Source: Ancylostoma caninum (taxonomy: Eukaryota > Nematoda > Chromadorea > Rhabditida > Ancylostomatidae). From it: a stretch of 64,000 nt of DNA. The DNA lies in assembly GCA_037903475.1 (NCBI GenBank), contig JBAJFG010000621.1:2480001-2544000 (forward strand). Direction: 5' to 3'. Below the pieces are notes generated by a model, which saw only the letters and a list, made by a program, of their open reading frames with translations, made no database searches and was not told the DNA's origin. Of the stretch, positions 10,747 to 21,573 are shown piece by piece; the first letter of the stretch is position 1; each line of letters begins with the position of its first letter. The translations under genes were made by a program, and so were the position numbers.

Positions 10747-12284
10747 ACTCTAAACAACTGTTGTAAATAACTGCATTAAAAATGTGAGTTGGTGCTAGGA
10801 ATAAAAGAATAGGTAGAAAAGGTGATGAACCGGCACTCAAAAATTGAAACTGAAAACTGAAAATTTATTTGTGTAACGTTGAAAAACATCTGAAAACAGC
10901 AAGTTGGTAAGAAAACAATAGGATATGCACATTTTATAAGCTCTCTGACAATGATTAGTAGCTATCATCTGAAACAAACAACAACAGGTGGGCAAGAGAT
11001 ACTGCTCCAGGGATGATTAGAGCTAACAATAAGCTAGCAAGTTAGGAGATGAGGTGAATGTGGTCTAAAAAGCTTTTTAATCACATAAATCGAGCTGTTA
11101 CACATAAAATACGGGAATGGAGCTCATAAGGCAAACGGTAGATCCGTAACGCAAAAACCTTATTGTCCGTAACGCAAAAGCCTTATTGTTCTCATCTCGA
11201 GTAATTTTACCGACAGGAGCAATATCAAGATGTAATAAATCGATCAAAACTCCATTAGTTGCAACGAACTTCTTATAAATAAGACACGTATAACACAGAG
11301 GATTGCCGGCAAAACTAAGCCAAGAAAGGATAAGGATGACCGGTAAAATTAACTATGGAAAGGATAACCAATAAGAATCCTTGAGGATGATTGGGAAATG
11401 AAATATGATTTAGCTCCTAAGAGCATAATTGGAATTACATGCGCGAAAATACTACTCCACTTGCAGCGATCACAAAAATAAATAAAAACCTATTTCAGTT
11501 TCCACTACATATTACTGCCGCTTATAACAACTATTTTGAGCATAGAATTCTCGAATGAATCTCAGAGCTGGAATTGGTAACCATGTTTGGCTTCCAAGAA
11601 AACTTCCAAGCAAAATCTTCTCCAGACATCTTCGTCGAAAATGCTACAGCCTATCATCATCAGCTGCTAAAATTTCAGCATTTCAAACAACCTTGTTCCT
11701 GTAGAGTGGCCTAAAATTACCGTGGCAAAAGTATGCGTCTTGCCTTCAAGGGAACTTGATCTGCCTCTAAGTTAAACTCAGATTATTCCTTTCGAACGAT
11801 CTATTAGGGCTGATACTCATACGCGCAAGTCACGTTTAGAGCAATTTATACTATTTAATTTATACTCCCTAGCACAAAGTAACCCTACGAACTTTGCTTC
11901 AGAGCTGAGGCAAGAATAAATTTTGGGCACATTCGCTTTGATTAGTCGCAACGCAACTGCCTAGATTTTAACAAGTTTAGTAAGTATCTCCACTTTCAGC
12001 AAAGTTTCGTCGTGAACATGTTTATACTTCCAAGCTGGCTGGGATAGATATCGCCACGTTTGCTCATATTCAACATAATAAGAAAATGATTATGCGCAAC
12101 AACACTCCACACCGAAATCTTTCTATGTGCTCTTTAGTTTCTTAGTTCAAAGATCACCCTGCATATTATGTAGATCATTTGAAGACTTCATCACACATCA
12201 CATCTTGGCGTGAAGGGCCCTAGATCAGGAGACTCAACAATGCACAACCAAAACGGAAAAATCAAAAACAAACGTTTGAAAAAT
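10747..12284. other. Intergenic, no gene; short tandem repeat
   Basis: This AT-rich stretch lies between the MTRES1 start and the eEFSec stop. The only structure seen is a twofold direct repeat of CGTAACGCAAAA(A/G)CCTTATTGT at about 11146-11190. No coding exon was found in either direction. Confidence 0.5.
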
Positions 12285-15200
12285 CTACGTCGGCAAATAT
12301 CCTTTCAGTTCCTTTTCTCCAATGTATTTCTTCATATACAAACACACTTCCACTTCTCCACCGCTAGATATCAACTCGACAGTGGAGTTCGCGAGAGGTG
12401 TACTGAACTCCACTCGTGCTTTGCCGCCTTTCCCGAATGCTGACGCTATTCGTCCAACCTCGCCGGTGCTCAGCTTCACTGGCATCCCCTCGAAGATGCT
12501 CATTTTCGTCTCCTTCTTGAAAAGCGAATTGCACACTATGCTTCTTGCGTTTTCCACTCTTTCCGCTTTGCCTACTCTTTCTTTTCGAACGAATCGTCGC
12601 AGCTTCAGCTCCTTGAGAGGCTCTCCGAGCTGACCATAAAAAAGAAACCGACACCCTCGACCCTGGTGGTCCAGTTTAGCAGCGATATAGAACGAGCTGG
12701 AACGAGTGTATACAGGACGCTCAAAAGTCAGCCAACAGACGCAAGGCTTCTCCAACGTGGTCAGTTGCTCGTACTCGTCACCATCCACTCTGAGGAACTG
12801 ACAGTCAGCCATAACTGTTTCAAATCCAGTGGACACATGGACCTTCATCCCGGAAGACACTGCCCCGCGGTAGAAAGAAATCTCAACAACTGAGGCAATG
12901 CACGAATCCATCTCGGTGAGCGCTCCTGGCGAGCAAACTGCAAAATATCGCCAGTAGGGAAGTCTAGGATTTGGAAAACGAGTTCTTATTGACTTCCAAG
13001 TACACACTCAAAAATTTATGATCTAAAAAAGAATTTTGAGGGCCAAAAAAGAAGCGAACCCTTACTCATAGTGCGGGAGATGGAGTCAGCATTCAGCTGT
13101 TGGACCAAAATTGCAGCTCGTTCTCCAGCCGACACCTGCGAATTAAGGAATTCTTCACTTTCCCACTTTTTATATTATCTAATGGTTCTTGGATTCGTTT
13201 TCAATTATTCTAATTCAAAGTTACTTCATAACAAGCTTAGCTTTTAAATTCGGCCGTCTGGATCCCCACCTGGTAGAGAACCAACCTTTGTTCCTCCCCC
13301 TCCCCGCTCTTCCTATTACACCTCCCTCCGGCAGCTACATACATATTGTCTTGGCTCATTATTTCCGTGGTAAATAAGGTAAAGCGTAAAGTGATTGGCG
13401 TTAATTAAGCCCGTTTGTGGGATGTGCCAGAAATTAGACTTCAACTGCGATTCGTAGAGGCATTGGTTAAATGGTTATGTGCTCCATACATTGACTTTCG
13501 ACGGGAACCCGATGTATCAAGTGAGCGTTTCATTCTCCCAGATTTCTCTGGTATCGATCTACTGACCTCGGGGGGATGGATGGCGCGGTTGTTCAGGAAC
13601 GGGATCGAACCCTAGATCATACTCGCCTAGTGCGCCTCTTGCCACTGGGCCACACAATTTTTATGGTGGTACATGCAATGACGTCATAGTCCACAAATCC
13701 CAACTCTACTTTTTTTTGGAAAACAACTACTACAAAGCAACAAACCTCCTTAACTGGTCGTTTCCAGGATTCAAGTCCTTTCACTTTCCTCCTTTCCTTT
13801 AAGAAGGGGATTTCAATTTCTTGGTTAAGCCTGAAAAACTATTCAAGTGCAGGAAAGAGTGGAAAGGGTGGAAAGGAACTTCACTCTCCTAGCGACTTCA
13901 AAAATACGGCAAAGAATATCATGACAAGTAACTTCGCTGAACCTATGGAATATTTCAACTCAAATTAGAAGCTGAAGCATTTTCAAGTTCAACACGGGTG
14001 AATTATTACAAACAGAATCGCTCCTTAGCGAGGAAAATAGAAGGGTACAAGGAGCGCTTCTTCTATAGTTTAGCTCACGCACAATTTTATTCACCAAACA
14101 AACGACTGTAATGCTATGACGACCACAGTACAGACATATAAGAGCATTACAACAATTGTTACTAATTTGATTACTTTAATGTTGCAACGTTATTTCGATT
14201 TTTGAAGGCTCATCTCATCAAAGCACCATATAGCCAATACTACATGGTTATGAAACCAAGAATGGTCAAAGTTTTCTGTTCTCGATCGCCTGGTGAAAGA
14301 ATAGGACTTTAAATGCCTCACCGGACAGACCCATCGATGACAGTTCCAGTCATTACAGTGCCTTTACCAGTGACTGGAAAGCAGTGGTCGACAGCGACAA
14401 CAAGCCTAGAAATGAAATTGAGCAGATTACTAAAAGGAATTGGAGAAAGGGTCGAGCTTTTCAGGGCTTGAGTGTGGTCATATACTTGTTAATGGATTTA
14501 AACATTAAACATTAAAGGAGGCCCAATCCAATTCACAGAGGCCAAATTAATAACAGTAATGAACTCTGATACCAGCATTTCAAACTAAAATTTGATACAG
14601 TAGCAGCAGTGAGACAAAACTCCGAAGCATCGAACACTTGACTCAACCTATTACCTGTTGGGTGGCTGCATGTTCTTATAATTTTACAAATCCTAGTAGT
14701 GCACAAATTATTCTAACGCCAGGCATTGGAAGTCTGTCCACCATGATCCGTGAGGCTCATCTCGTGGTAACTTGGCTAAATTTTAGAATAACACTAAAGT
14801 CCTTCGTAATAAACCCATAAAAAGCTTGAGGGACACATTCGGATTAGGTTGCCCAACTTAGAACATCACTAAGAAGTGCCCAATTTTTGACAGAAACGTC
14901 AGTCGCGCGTGAGACACACGAATTCATCATGGAAAAACTACCATAAAGTTCGGTTAGTGTGGCATACACACTTTGAATGACCGCGGGGTTCCCAACAATA
15001 ATTGAGACGTCGCAAACCTGTGCGTCGCTCCACCGTCACAGCTGTGTCAGAAGTGCATCTGGGACCAGCTCTAAGACAATCTATACTACATGAGTGTATT
15101 CCAACGCACTTGCGACTATATGACGAACGACACGGCCCATCGCATCGCTGATGTAGACCAGACACACTCGCGTCAAACGCACGCATCTAGCACGAATTGT

Positions 15201-18200
15201 CCGCACCTCTTCATCAGGCACTCACAATGGCAATTTATACTGGCTGCATGCGTCAGTCGCGCGGCAGACGCATGCATTTATTTACGAAGGATTTTCCATG
15301 AAGACCGCTCAATGCGGCAATGAAGAGAACGCGCGGCAGCCGTGAAGCCGTAAACGCGTGCGCCTGAGTTGCGACTGCGATGCGAGTGGGCTCTATTCTT
15401 CATCATATAGACGCACGCGCGTCAGTCGCACGCATCCAGTATAAATTGCCCTACAACGGCCTGGATGCTCGAGAATACTGCCGGTCCAGCGGCTACAAGA
15501 AAACCAGATCAACCTATTTCAGATGGACCGCTCCACCATAGATCGCCCATCGCTGGGCCGGAAGGCTTTGAACTAGGCTGGATCCCCGGTGTTCTTGAGC
15601 AGTCCACAAGGATTCAGTATGCTTTCCTAAGCTCTTCCTGTACTCAGATCTGACATTTCAGCACACTGGTGTACTTTTTACACACCAGATCCGTTGTGTG
15701 GTACAGTCCCCACCCTTCGATACAAGTTTGCTTTACAAGCATCACTGGACCCGTCGCACTGTGTGGTTTGTAACGTTTGGCTTCAGCGTGCTTTACACGC
15801 TTCATTGAACCCTTTTCGTCACTATCAGCGCCTCAGCTCACAAAATTCACATCCGCACCACCCAACCAGTGAGCTTGGATTGCTCGCCGCTCGGTCCATA
15901 ATTGAGGAGCCATTGCCAGCCGCTCACCCGGTGGCTTGGAATTGCAAGCCGCTCAGCCGGACTCGGTGAACCATCCGATCGGTAGGAGTGACAGTGAATA
16001 AACAATTTCCTATCAAAACTGAAAGTCTCGAAACGCAAGTAGGTTTCTAATCCATTCTTCTCCAGTGTGTCTGACGGGGCGGTTATTAGCTCAGCACCCC
16101 TATTCGTTCACTACTTCTCGTTCTTACTTGGAATATGTTAGTGGCCAGCATTCCTACAGCTCCCGAAATGTATTTCAACGAGCTGGTTTCAGATGAATTG
16201 CACTGCTAACTATGGCTACAGCTAAGACAAAGGAGAAATCTAAAACTGTAAGTTGCAGCACGAAAATCAGCCAGCGATCGATAGAACCACCTAAAGAGCT
16301 ATAACCTAGGACTCGAAAGGATCAAAAACGAGGACAACGGTCTCGACCAACACTTCAGGATTGAAACTGTAAGCCAGGATGGGACCAACATCTCCCTTAT
16401 CAGGCAAGATTCATTGAAGAACCCGTCTTTTGAACAATGTAGTTACAGGCTAAGCCAGATGTGTCCAGGCGGAACGGGGAAAGGAGTGGTGGGGCAGGCA
16501 GATGCGGTAAGCGCATTCACACCATTCCATGCATCACCCTGCACGGCTCATTTCGCTAGAGCGAAGCATGGTTATGAGCTTCTCGACATAAAATGACCAA
16601 CTCGTTGAAACCAATTTCAGAATCAAGCTGGAAACAAGAACAAAATGAAGAGATTCTTCCACAAATTCAAAGAAACGATGGGATTGGCTGAGCGCACAGA
16701 GTTCTCAAAAGCACTAAGCGGAGCTATGGAAGACATGGACCGCTACAAGGTAAACGATTGAGTACAGGGAAGTACAAGGGAGGAACGCATAGACTCTTGC
16801 AGTTCAAAGTGACCGAACACATGAGCCAATCTACAGGGCAATTTTGGTGAATATGTGCGCCAGTCGCGCGTCAGACGCGCGCACGCGCACATCCAGTTGC
16901 GAAAAATCTTCTGTGAGGAGCGCTCAACGGTCCTTGACCGGTCTTCGTGGAAGCCTATGTCTTCTTGTCTTTATGTCTTCACGAAAGCCCCGGGGCTTGC
17001 ATACCCTGAACGAAAACGCTGCACAGCCACCGCGAGACCGCAAACGCGTGCGTTTTGTCGAAAGCACGCAACTAGTGCAAAGTTTCCATTTATGTATTAC
17101 CAGACGGTATAAGGGCTATTTATATTAGGGTGCATGCGTCAGAAGTACGCATTCATTTGCGAAGGACTTACGGTGAAGATCGGTCAACGTGGCATGTACA
17201 TCCTCATTAGCTGTTGTTATACTTCATCGGAGTCCGATCCGGTCGGGTGAAGAAAGATACGTATCGATCCTCTTCCGACGAAGAACCTTTTGTTATCCGA
17301 CCGGATCGGACTCCGATGCTTAAAGGCAGAGGACCACCTCGTTCCGCTTGTGGGAGATATCAACATATGCTGGAGCTTTACTCCATGTTGTTCCCAGTAA
17401 TCTACGTCAGCAGGCACAAAAGCGACGAAAACCCCATTTTTGAAGGGGTCGAACTGGCTATATTTTTGGAGCCCGGAGGTGGATCGCTCCAAAAAGCAGA
17501 TCGCTGTGCTGGCTGTCTGCCACGGCTGCTGCGTTGGCCAACGAGTCTCAGCGTGTTCAATCGATAAGATCAACGGCTTCACACGTCAACTCGGGTTAGC
17601 AAACTGTTACAAGCCCCGTGTTGGTGGACGGGTTTAAGAACCGTTTCGAGGCAAATTTTGTATACCGCTGGAATCAACGTATCCAGGAGATGCAGAATCT
17701 GCTATAAGCTCAACCACGGAAATGAGGTGGACCTCTGCCTTTAATGCGTAATGCACATAATGAAAAGAAGGTGCGACCGTCGCGAGGCCGTAAACGCGTG
17801 CGTCTGAGCTGCGTGAGAGCATGACTCGTCCCATAGTTCATCATATACAGTGGATGTCAATGGTGTCGGCCCATCTACGGCCTCGAGAAGGACGTCGCGC
17901 AACCGCACCACGCGCGCCGTAACCGATGTTTCTGCTGCTGTTACGCTATTTCTAGCAGCTTCTCCACCCGATTTTAAGGGTTTTCGACCAGATTGGGAAA
18001 AAAGAGCCTTGAAATAGCATTCCGGCTGCAGATGACACCGATCAGACGCGCGCGGCGCTGTCGCGCTGCGTCCTTCTCGAGGCCGCGGATGGGCCACCGC
18101 CATTGCTGTCCACTGTACATGCGCACGCGTCAAACGGCACGCATCTAGTATAAATTACCCTTATTGCCACTGTTCTGGGCACAGAATGGGTGAACCTAGA

Positions 18201-21200
18201 TTAAAAAAACCTAGTCGTATGCGTGGTCATAATAGATGATGAAGCCAAAACATGTGACCGATGACGTCACCTTGCAATTTCCTGTCAATCAGTAATTTTA
18301 ATAAATTCTGAGTGTTCATTTTGATGGTTTTTTCTCTTTACGCTGAAAAAAAGCCTGGTCTTTTGTGAGACTTGCAGCACCACTAGTGCAACATTCATTA
18401 CGCTATACTAAGTTTTGAGTGAAACAAGGAGTTGGAAAACAATTCAAAAGCCTTAGCTGACGTTCAGCTTTTGCCTCATTTCAGCTTTGCCTCGATCGTT
18501 TGGCTGACGCAATGTGTACGCAAATTCAACCGAACTCGAAATTCCGCAAAATAGTAAGCTACGTTACTAACAATAAGCCAGAGCCTATACGATGAATTAT
18601 GAATTTCATACGAAAATCATTCAAAATCACTTCACAGGAAAAACAAATGGAACTTGCACCGCCTGAGAATCAGGACGAATACGACTTGGTGACAATGTGG
18701 CTCAAATCTCAAAAGGACTTTGATGATTACTCAGTAGGACAGATGAGCAATGCCAAATTATTTCGGCTAATTTGGAAAGATGCTATTTCAGAATAAAAAG
18801 ATTCAAATCGATATGTACCAAAAGATGGCGACAGAACATAGGGAGTATATTCGACGGGCGCGACGGGCACTGCACAACATACGAACTTTCATTCAACACG
18901 ACTACTGGGTAGTAGGACTTCAACGAACAGGTATGACGCGTTTTCAGTGCTTAATTTGAACCTCTTCCAACTCCTTCCTGATTTATTACACCTTAGAGCT
19001 CGATGAGTTGCGATCAGAAATGGACTTTGCCAAAGCAGAGCTCAAAGCGGCTAAAGATCCACAATTAATAGAACTGAAGAATAAGATTTATAACCAAGCT
19101 GTAGCGGCATTTGAAGAGAAACTAAAGCAGGTATCAATTCCAGGCGACTTTCGTCACAATTTGAACAGGACGTAAAACTAGGATAGGATGAGGTGGTGAT
19201 GGAGAGGAGCAGCGGAAAGAGGGAGAGAAGGAGAGAAAGTGACGCATGTTCTTTAAAAAAAACTTTGTTACCCTGGTCTTCAATGCGTCAAATTCAAAAA
19301 TGCAACACAATAGTGATGATGGTATGGACTAAGATCAATCCTTTTTGAAGAGATAATTATTCCATTAAGGTGACGAAATCAATGGACGAAGTTCCTAAGC
19401 ATAAAGAATCACATATAGCTGACATACTCGAATGGGCTAACTGCACACGAATGTACCACGAAAGGATGGCAAAAATTCTTGAAGAAGGTATCAAATAGGC
19501 ATGACAGAAAATTGTCGACGCTATTTACAATACGCACTACAAACATATTCTGGTAGACATATTGTACGAGAGAACTAAAATAAATTATTATGTTACTCAT
19601 TGCACATTACATCACTACTGAACATTACATCAGACTACTACATTACATCAGACTGCAATTTCATCAAAAATCGAGTGCGTGAGCTTTACGATAAAATCCA
19701 GCCAGCACTAAGGTATCGTCTATCCGAAACGACGAGTCCGCCCACGTACGCGGGGATCGAGGGGCGACGCAGCTGGGACGGATGCTGTTGGCTGCCACGT
19801 CGTCCACGTCACAGCCAAATCATTGGTCAGTACCATGAAGATAACGATGAAACGTGATACGCAGACCAGGGATGATGACATGGAGCGCTGACAAACGTGG
19901 CAGCTTCTCGATCCCCGCGGGCGTGGGCGGACTCGTCGTTTCGGACAGACTATACGTGGCAGCTTCTCGATCCCCGCGGGCGTGGGCGGACTCGTCGTTT
20001 CGGACAGACTATGACTACAGCCTATTCTTCTGAGAACGATAGTTGGAGAAGCATCAGAGAGAAAAAGAGTGCGAGGAAAGTGCGCAGGAATTGGAGATGG
20101 CGGCAAGAAAAGCAGGCAGTACCACAACTACCGCCGCGTTTGAAAGGGATCATAGGAGTGAAGCCACGAAAAAAAGAGTGAGTGTAGTAAAATTGGAAGA
20201 TGTTCTCAAAAAAGAAACACATTCCTTCCTGATAGGGCACCTCTCATAAAAAACGACTTATTACGGACGACACGATCATATGAATAAAATGGCACTCCCA
20301 CACAAGTGGTAACAAGCCGGAAGCACCTACATACTCTCTAGTGGTGACCGGAATCAATTCTTGAACTGGTAACTGTTCACTGTTTTCAGTTGCCTGAAGC
20401 CCTCATTCAAGATTTCTTTGCTAGCATACTAGCGAAATGCAATTTTCGGATTTGTGAAGTTCAAAAAAGTCGTCAAGAGAAGCTAAACATGCTGTTGCCT
20501 ATGTTTTAGCCTCACTAAATAGATGGAAGCAACGAATACTTAGGACTTTACCTTCCAGAATTTTCCCGTTGAGGTTCAAATACGCTCTTCTCCAAAACCT
20601 GCATCAGTTCATAGAGTGTGTCATCCTTTACGTTCAACAAAGAAAGTGGAACTATCTGCAACAAAGAAGCTCAACTTCACGCCGTTTTACTTCACAAACA
20701 CCTACCGGGGAGTCTTCTGCAATGCCTATGGCAGCCAATGCTTTCCTGATTTTCTTCGTGATATTAGGAATCTACAAGGAGATCACAAATCTAGTTAACT
20801 GCTCGTACTAAAACTATATGGAAAAAGAGTAAATCCCTGCTGGCAACGAAGTATTGAAGGATTCACAAGCACTACTGACCTCAGACTCATTGACTAAGTC
20901 AGTCTTATTAAGAACCAAAATCACTCGCTTGGGACAGAAGATGGAGCATAGCAGCAGATGTTCTGCAGTTTGTGGTTGAATTCCAGACGAAGCATCAACA
21001 ACCTTGAAAACGGTGAGAGGAATCACAACAAATTTGCAAGAAGGAAATAAAGAAATCAAAATGGAAGATGAAAAGTAAAAAAATCAGATGGCAGCTATAT
21101 AAGCACTCACTACTATTGCCATATCAAAAACGGTGCTTGCGGCAAGGACTGCCCTGATGAGTCCAGCATGTCCAGGACAGTCTATCAAGGCAAGCCGACG

Positions 21201-21573
21201 GCCAGAAACAATTAGGGAAGAGAAGCTGAACAGCTTAAAACTATAGTTAGGTCAAAATCATTTGGATTCATTCTTACAACAATAAAAAAAACCGAAGATC
21301 GACATGTAGGATAGATTGGAAAGACGGGCAGTGATAAAACCATGCAGTATAGACAAAAGTGCAAGTGTGGCTGCCTTGACAGAAGACAGTAAGTAGTAGA
21401 ATGAGATATAAAAGTCAACGCTTGAAATTATACCCTAAGTCGAGTGTGTTCCTTCTGCCGCCGCTCTCTGCATGCTTGTCGAAGGCAGCTGTAGATGCCA
21501 TTTCAGCTATGGCCCTTGTCAAAGTTGTCTTTCCACTGTCAACGTGTCCCAGAATACCAACATTTAATGACAT
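12285..21573 (-). CDS. EEFSEC: Selenocysteine-specific elongation factor eEFSec (SelB)
   Basis: eEFSec is a GTPase that delivers Sec-tRNA to the ribosome at UGA codons. Nine exons in phase: 21573-21434, 21225-21111, 21002-20880, 20771-20706, 20655-20552, 14405-14322, 13830-13746, 13135-13066 and 12937-12285 (stop TAG), total 479 residues. The GTPase domain shows P-loop GHVDSGKT (9-16), DCPGH (62-66) and NKTD (117-120). Domain 2 carries VDHCFPVTGKGTVMTGTV, and the last exon holds domains 3-4, ending in the family block LFKKETKMSIFEG...LSTGEVGRIASAFGKGGK. The switch-I motif, usually RGITLDLGF, reads RRNTLDLGF here. The C-terminal extension is short: the human protein is about 590 residues. The start is a single ATG three bases after a TTATTCTAG acceptor, fitting trans-splicing. 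Intron 5 (20551-14406) is 6.1 kb and contains a complete opposite-strand BAR gene. Presence of this gene implies that the worm still decodes selenocysteine. Confidence 0.93.
13398..13665 (-). repeat. tRNA-derived SINE, copy A (in eEFSec intron 7)
   Basis: On the minus strand a pol III A box (TGGCCCAGTGGCAAGAGGCGC, core 13651-13641) is followed at tRNA-like spacing by a B box (GGTTCGATCCC, 13611-13601). A shared body continues to CCCGTTTGTGGGATGTGCC (about 13420) and TTAACGCCAAT. The same head and body recur at 48445-48700, and the head alone at 41990-42140. The A and B boxes argue for a tRNA-derived SINE, not a functional tRNA, because no acceptor stem or anticodon arm pairs properly. Confidence 0.65.
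15160..15460. repeat. GCGTCA-rich dispersed repeat
   Basis: Motifs run in order: CACTCGCGTCAAACGCACGC, ATTTACGAAGGATTTTCC, AAGCCGTAAACGCGTGCG, TTCATCATATAGACGCACGC and CATCCAGTATAAATTGCCC. They recur in the same order at 17755-18170 and in part at 1-180, 16855-17120 and 17125-17215. This copy gives the uninterrupted form of the site into which the MITE at 17848 is inserted. It lies in intron 5 of eEFSec. No gene is read in the remainder of 14410-16210. Confidence 0.6.
16212..19498 (+). CDS. BAR-domain protein, copy 2 (complete, nested in eEFSec intron)
   Basis: This is a predicted membrane-curving BAR-domain protein of 282 residues. Exons are 16212-16247, 16310-16368, 16449-16506, 16621-16749, 18485-18553, 18638-18733, 18792-18930, 18997-19130 and 19370-19498 (stop TAG), all with GT..AG borders and matching phases. 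The N-terminus is basic and Thr/Ser-rich (residues 1-31), followed by a Gly-rich piece CPGGTGKGVV. The BAR region runs from about residue 55: MKRFFHKFKETMGLAERTEF, CLDRLADAMC, EHREYIRRARRALHNIR, LRSEMDFAKAELKAAKD and EVPKHKESHIADILEWANC. Copy 1 has the same exon sizes (69, 96, 139 bp) and equivalent sequence. One piece of copy 1 (AVNLESLGE, at the end of its 156-bp exon) has no counterpart found here, so a small exon may be missed in the 1.7-kb intron 4. The whole gene lies on the opposite strand inside intron 5 of eEFSec. Confidence 0.88.
16855..17215. repeat. GCGTCA-rich dispersed repeat, two tandem pieces
   Basis: Bases 16855-17120 (GTCGCGCGTCAGACGCGCGC, GCGAGACCGCAAACGCGTGCG) and 17125-17215 (GCATGCGTCAGAAGTACGC, TTGCGAAGGACTTACGG) match the repeat at 15160-15460. 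Both lie within intron 4 of the nested BAR gene. No coding role is seen. Confidence 0.55.
17228..17315. repeat. Perfect 19-bp inverted repeat (hairpin)
   Basis: CGGAGTCCGATCCGGTCGG at 17228-17246 and its exact reverse complement at 17297-17315 flank a 50-base loop. The hairpin is directly followed by TTAAAGGCAGAGGACCACCTC, a dispersed motif also seen near 3345 and, inverted, near 17740. It may be the end of a small inverted-repeat element whose other half lies near 17750. Confidence 0.6.
17848..18115. mobile_element. 268-bp MITE with TA duplication, inserted in a repeat
   Basis: The element starts CAGTGGATGTCAATGG and ends CCATTGCTGTCCACTG. The inner arms also pair (GGCCTCGAGAAGGACG against CGTCCTTCTCGAGGCC). 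TA flanks both ends (17846-17847 and 18116-18117). The flanks read TTCATCATATA before and TACATGCGCACGCGTCA after. The uninterrupted repeat at 15400 reads TTCATCATATAGACGCAC, so an empty site exists in the same window. A related copy is at 53502-53775. CAGTG ends with a TA duplication fit a Tc1/mariner-type MITE. Confidence 0.8.
19713..20011. repeat. 59-bp tandem dimer with inverted partial copy
   Basis: Two near-identical 59-bp units stand head to tail at 19896-19954 and 19955-20011 (CGTGGCAGCTTCTCGATCCC ... TCGTCGTTTCGGACAGAC). An inverted partial copy lies at 19713-19765 (GTCTATCCGAAACGACGAG). It sits in eEFSec intron 5, between the BAR gene stop and exon 5. The function is unknown. No protein is supported from the open frames across it. 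Confidence 0.65.

Noticed and set aside
13601..13651. Functional tRNA gene.
   Set aside because: A and B boxes are present, but no acceptor stem or anticodon arm pairs and the same head is attached to a repeated body elsewhere; it is a SINE.
19713..20011. Possible hammerhead ribozyme in the 59-bp dimer (CGAAAC and GACGAGTCC present).
   Set aside because: The obligatory CTGANGA box is missing on both strands, so a catalytic core cannot be drawn.
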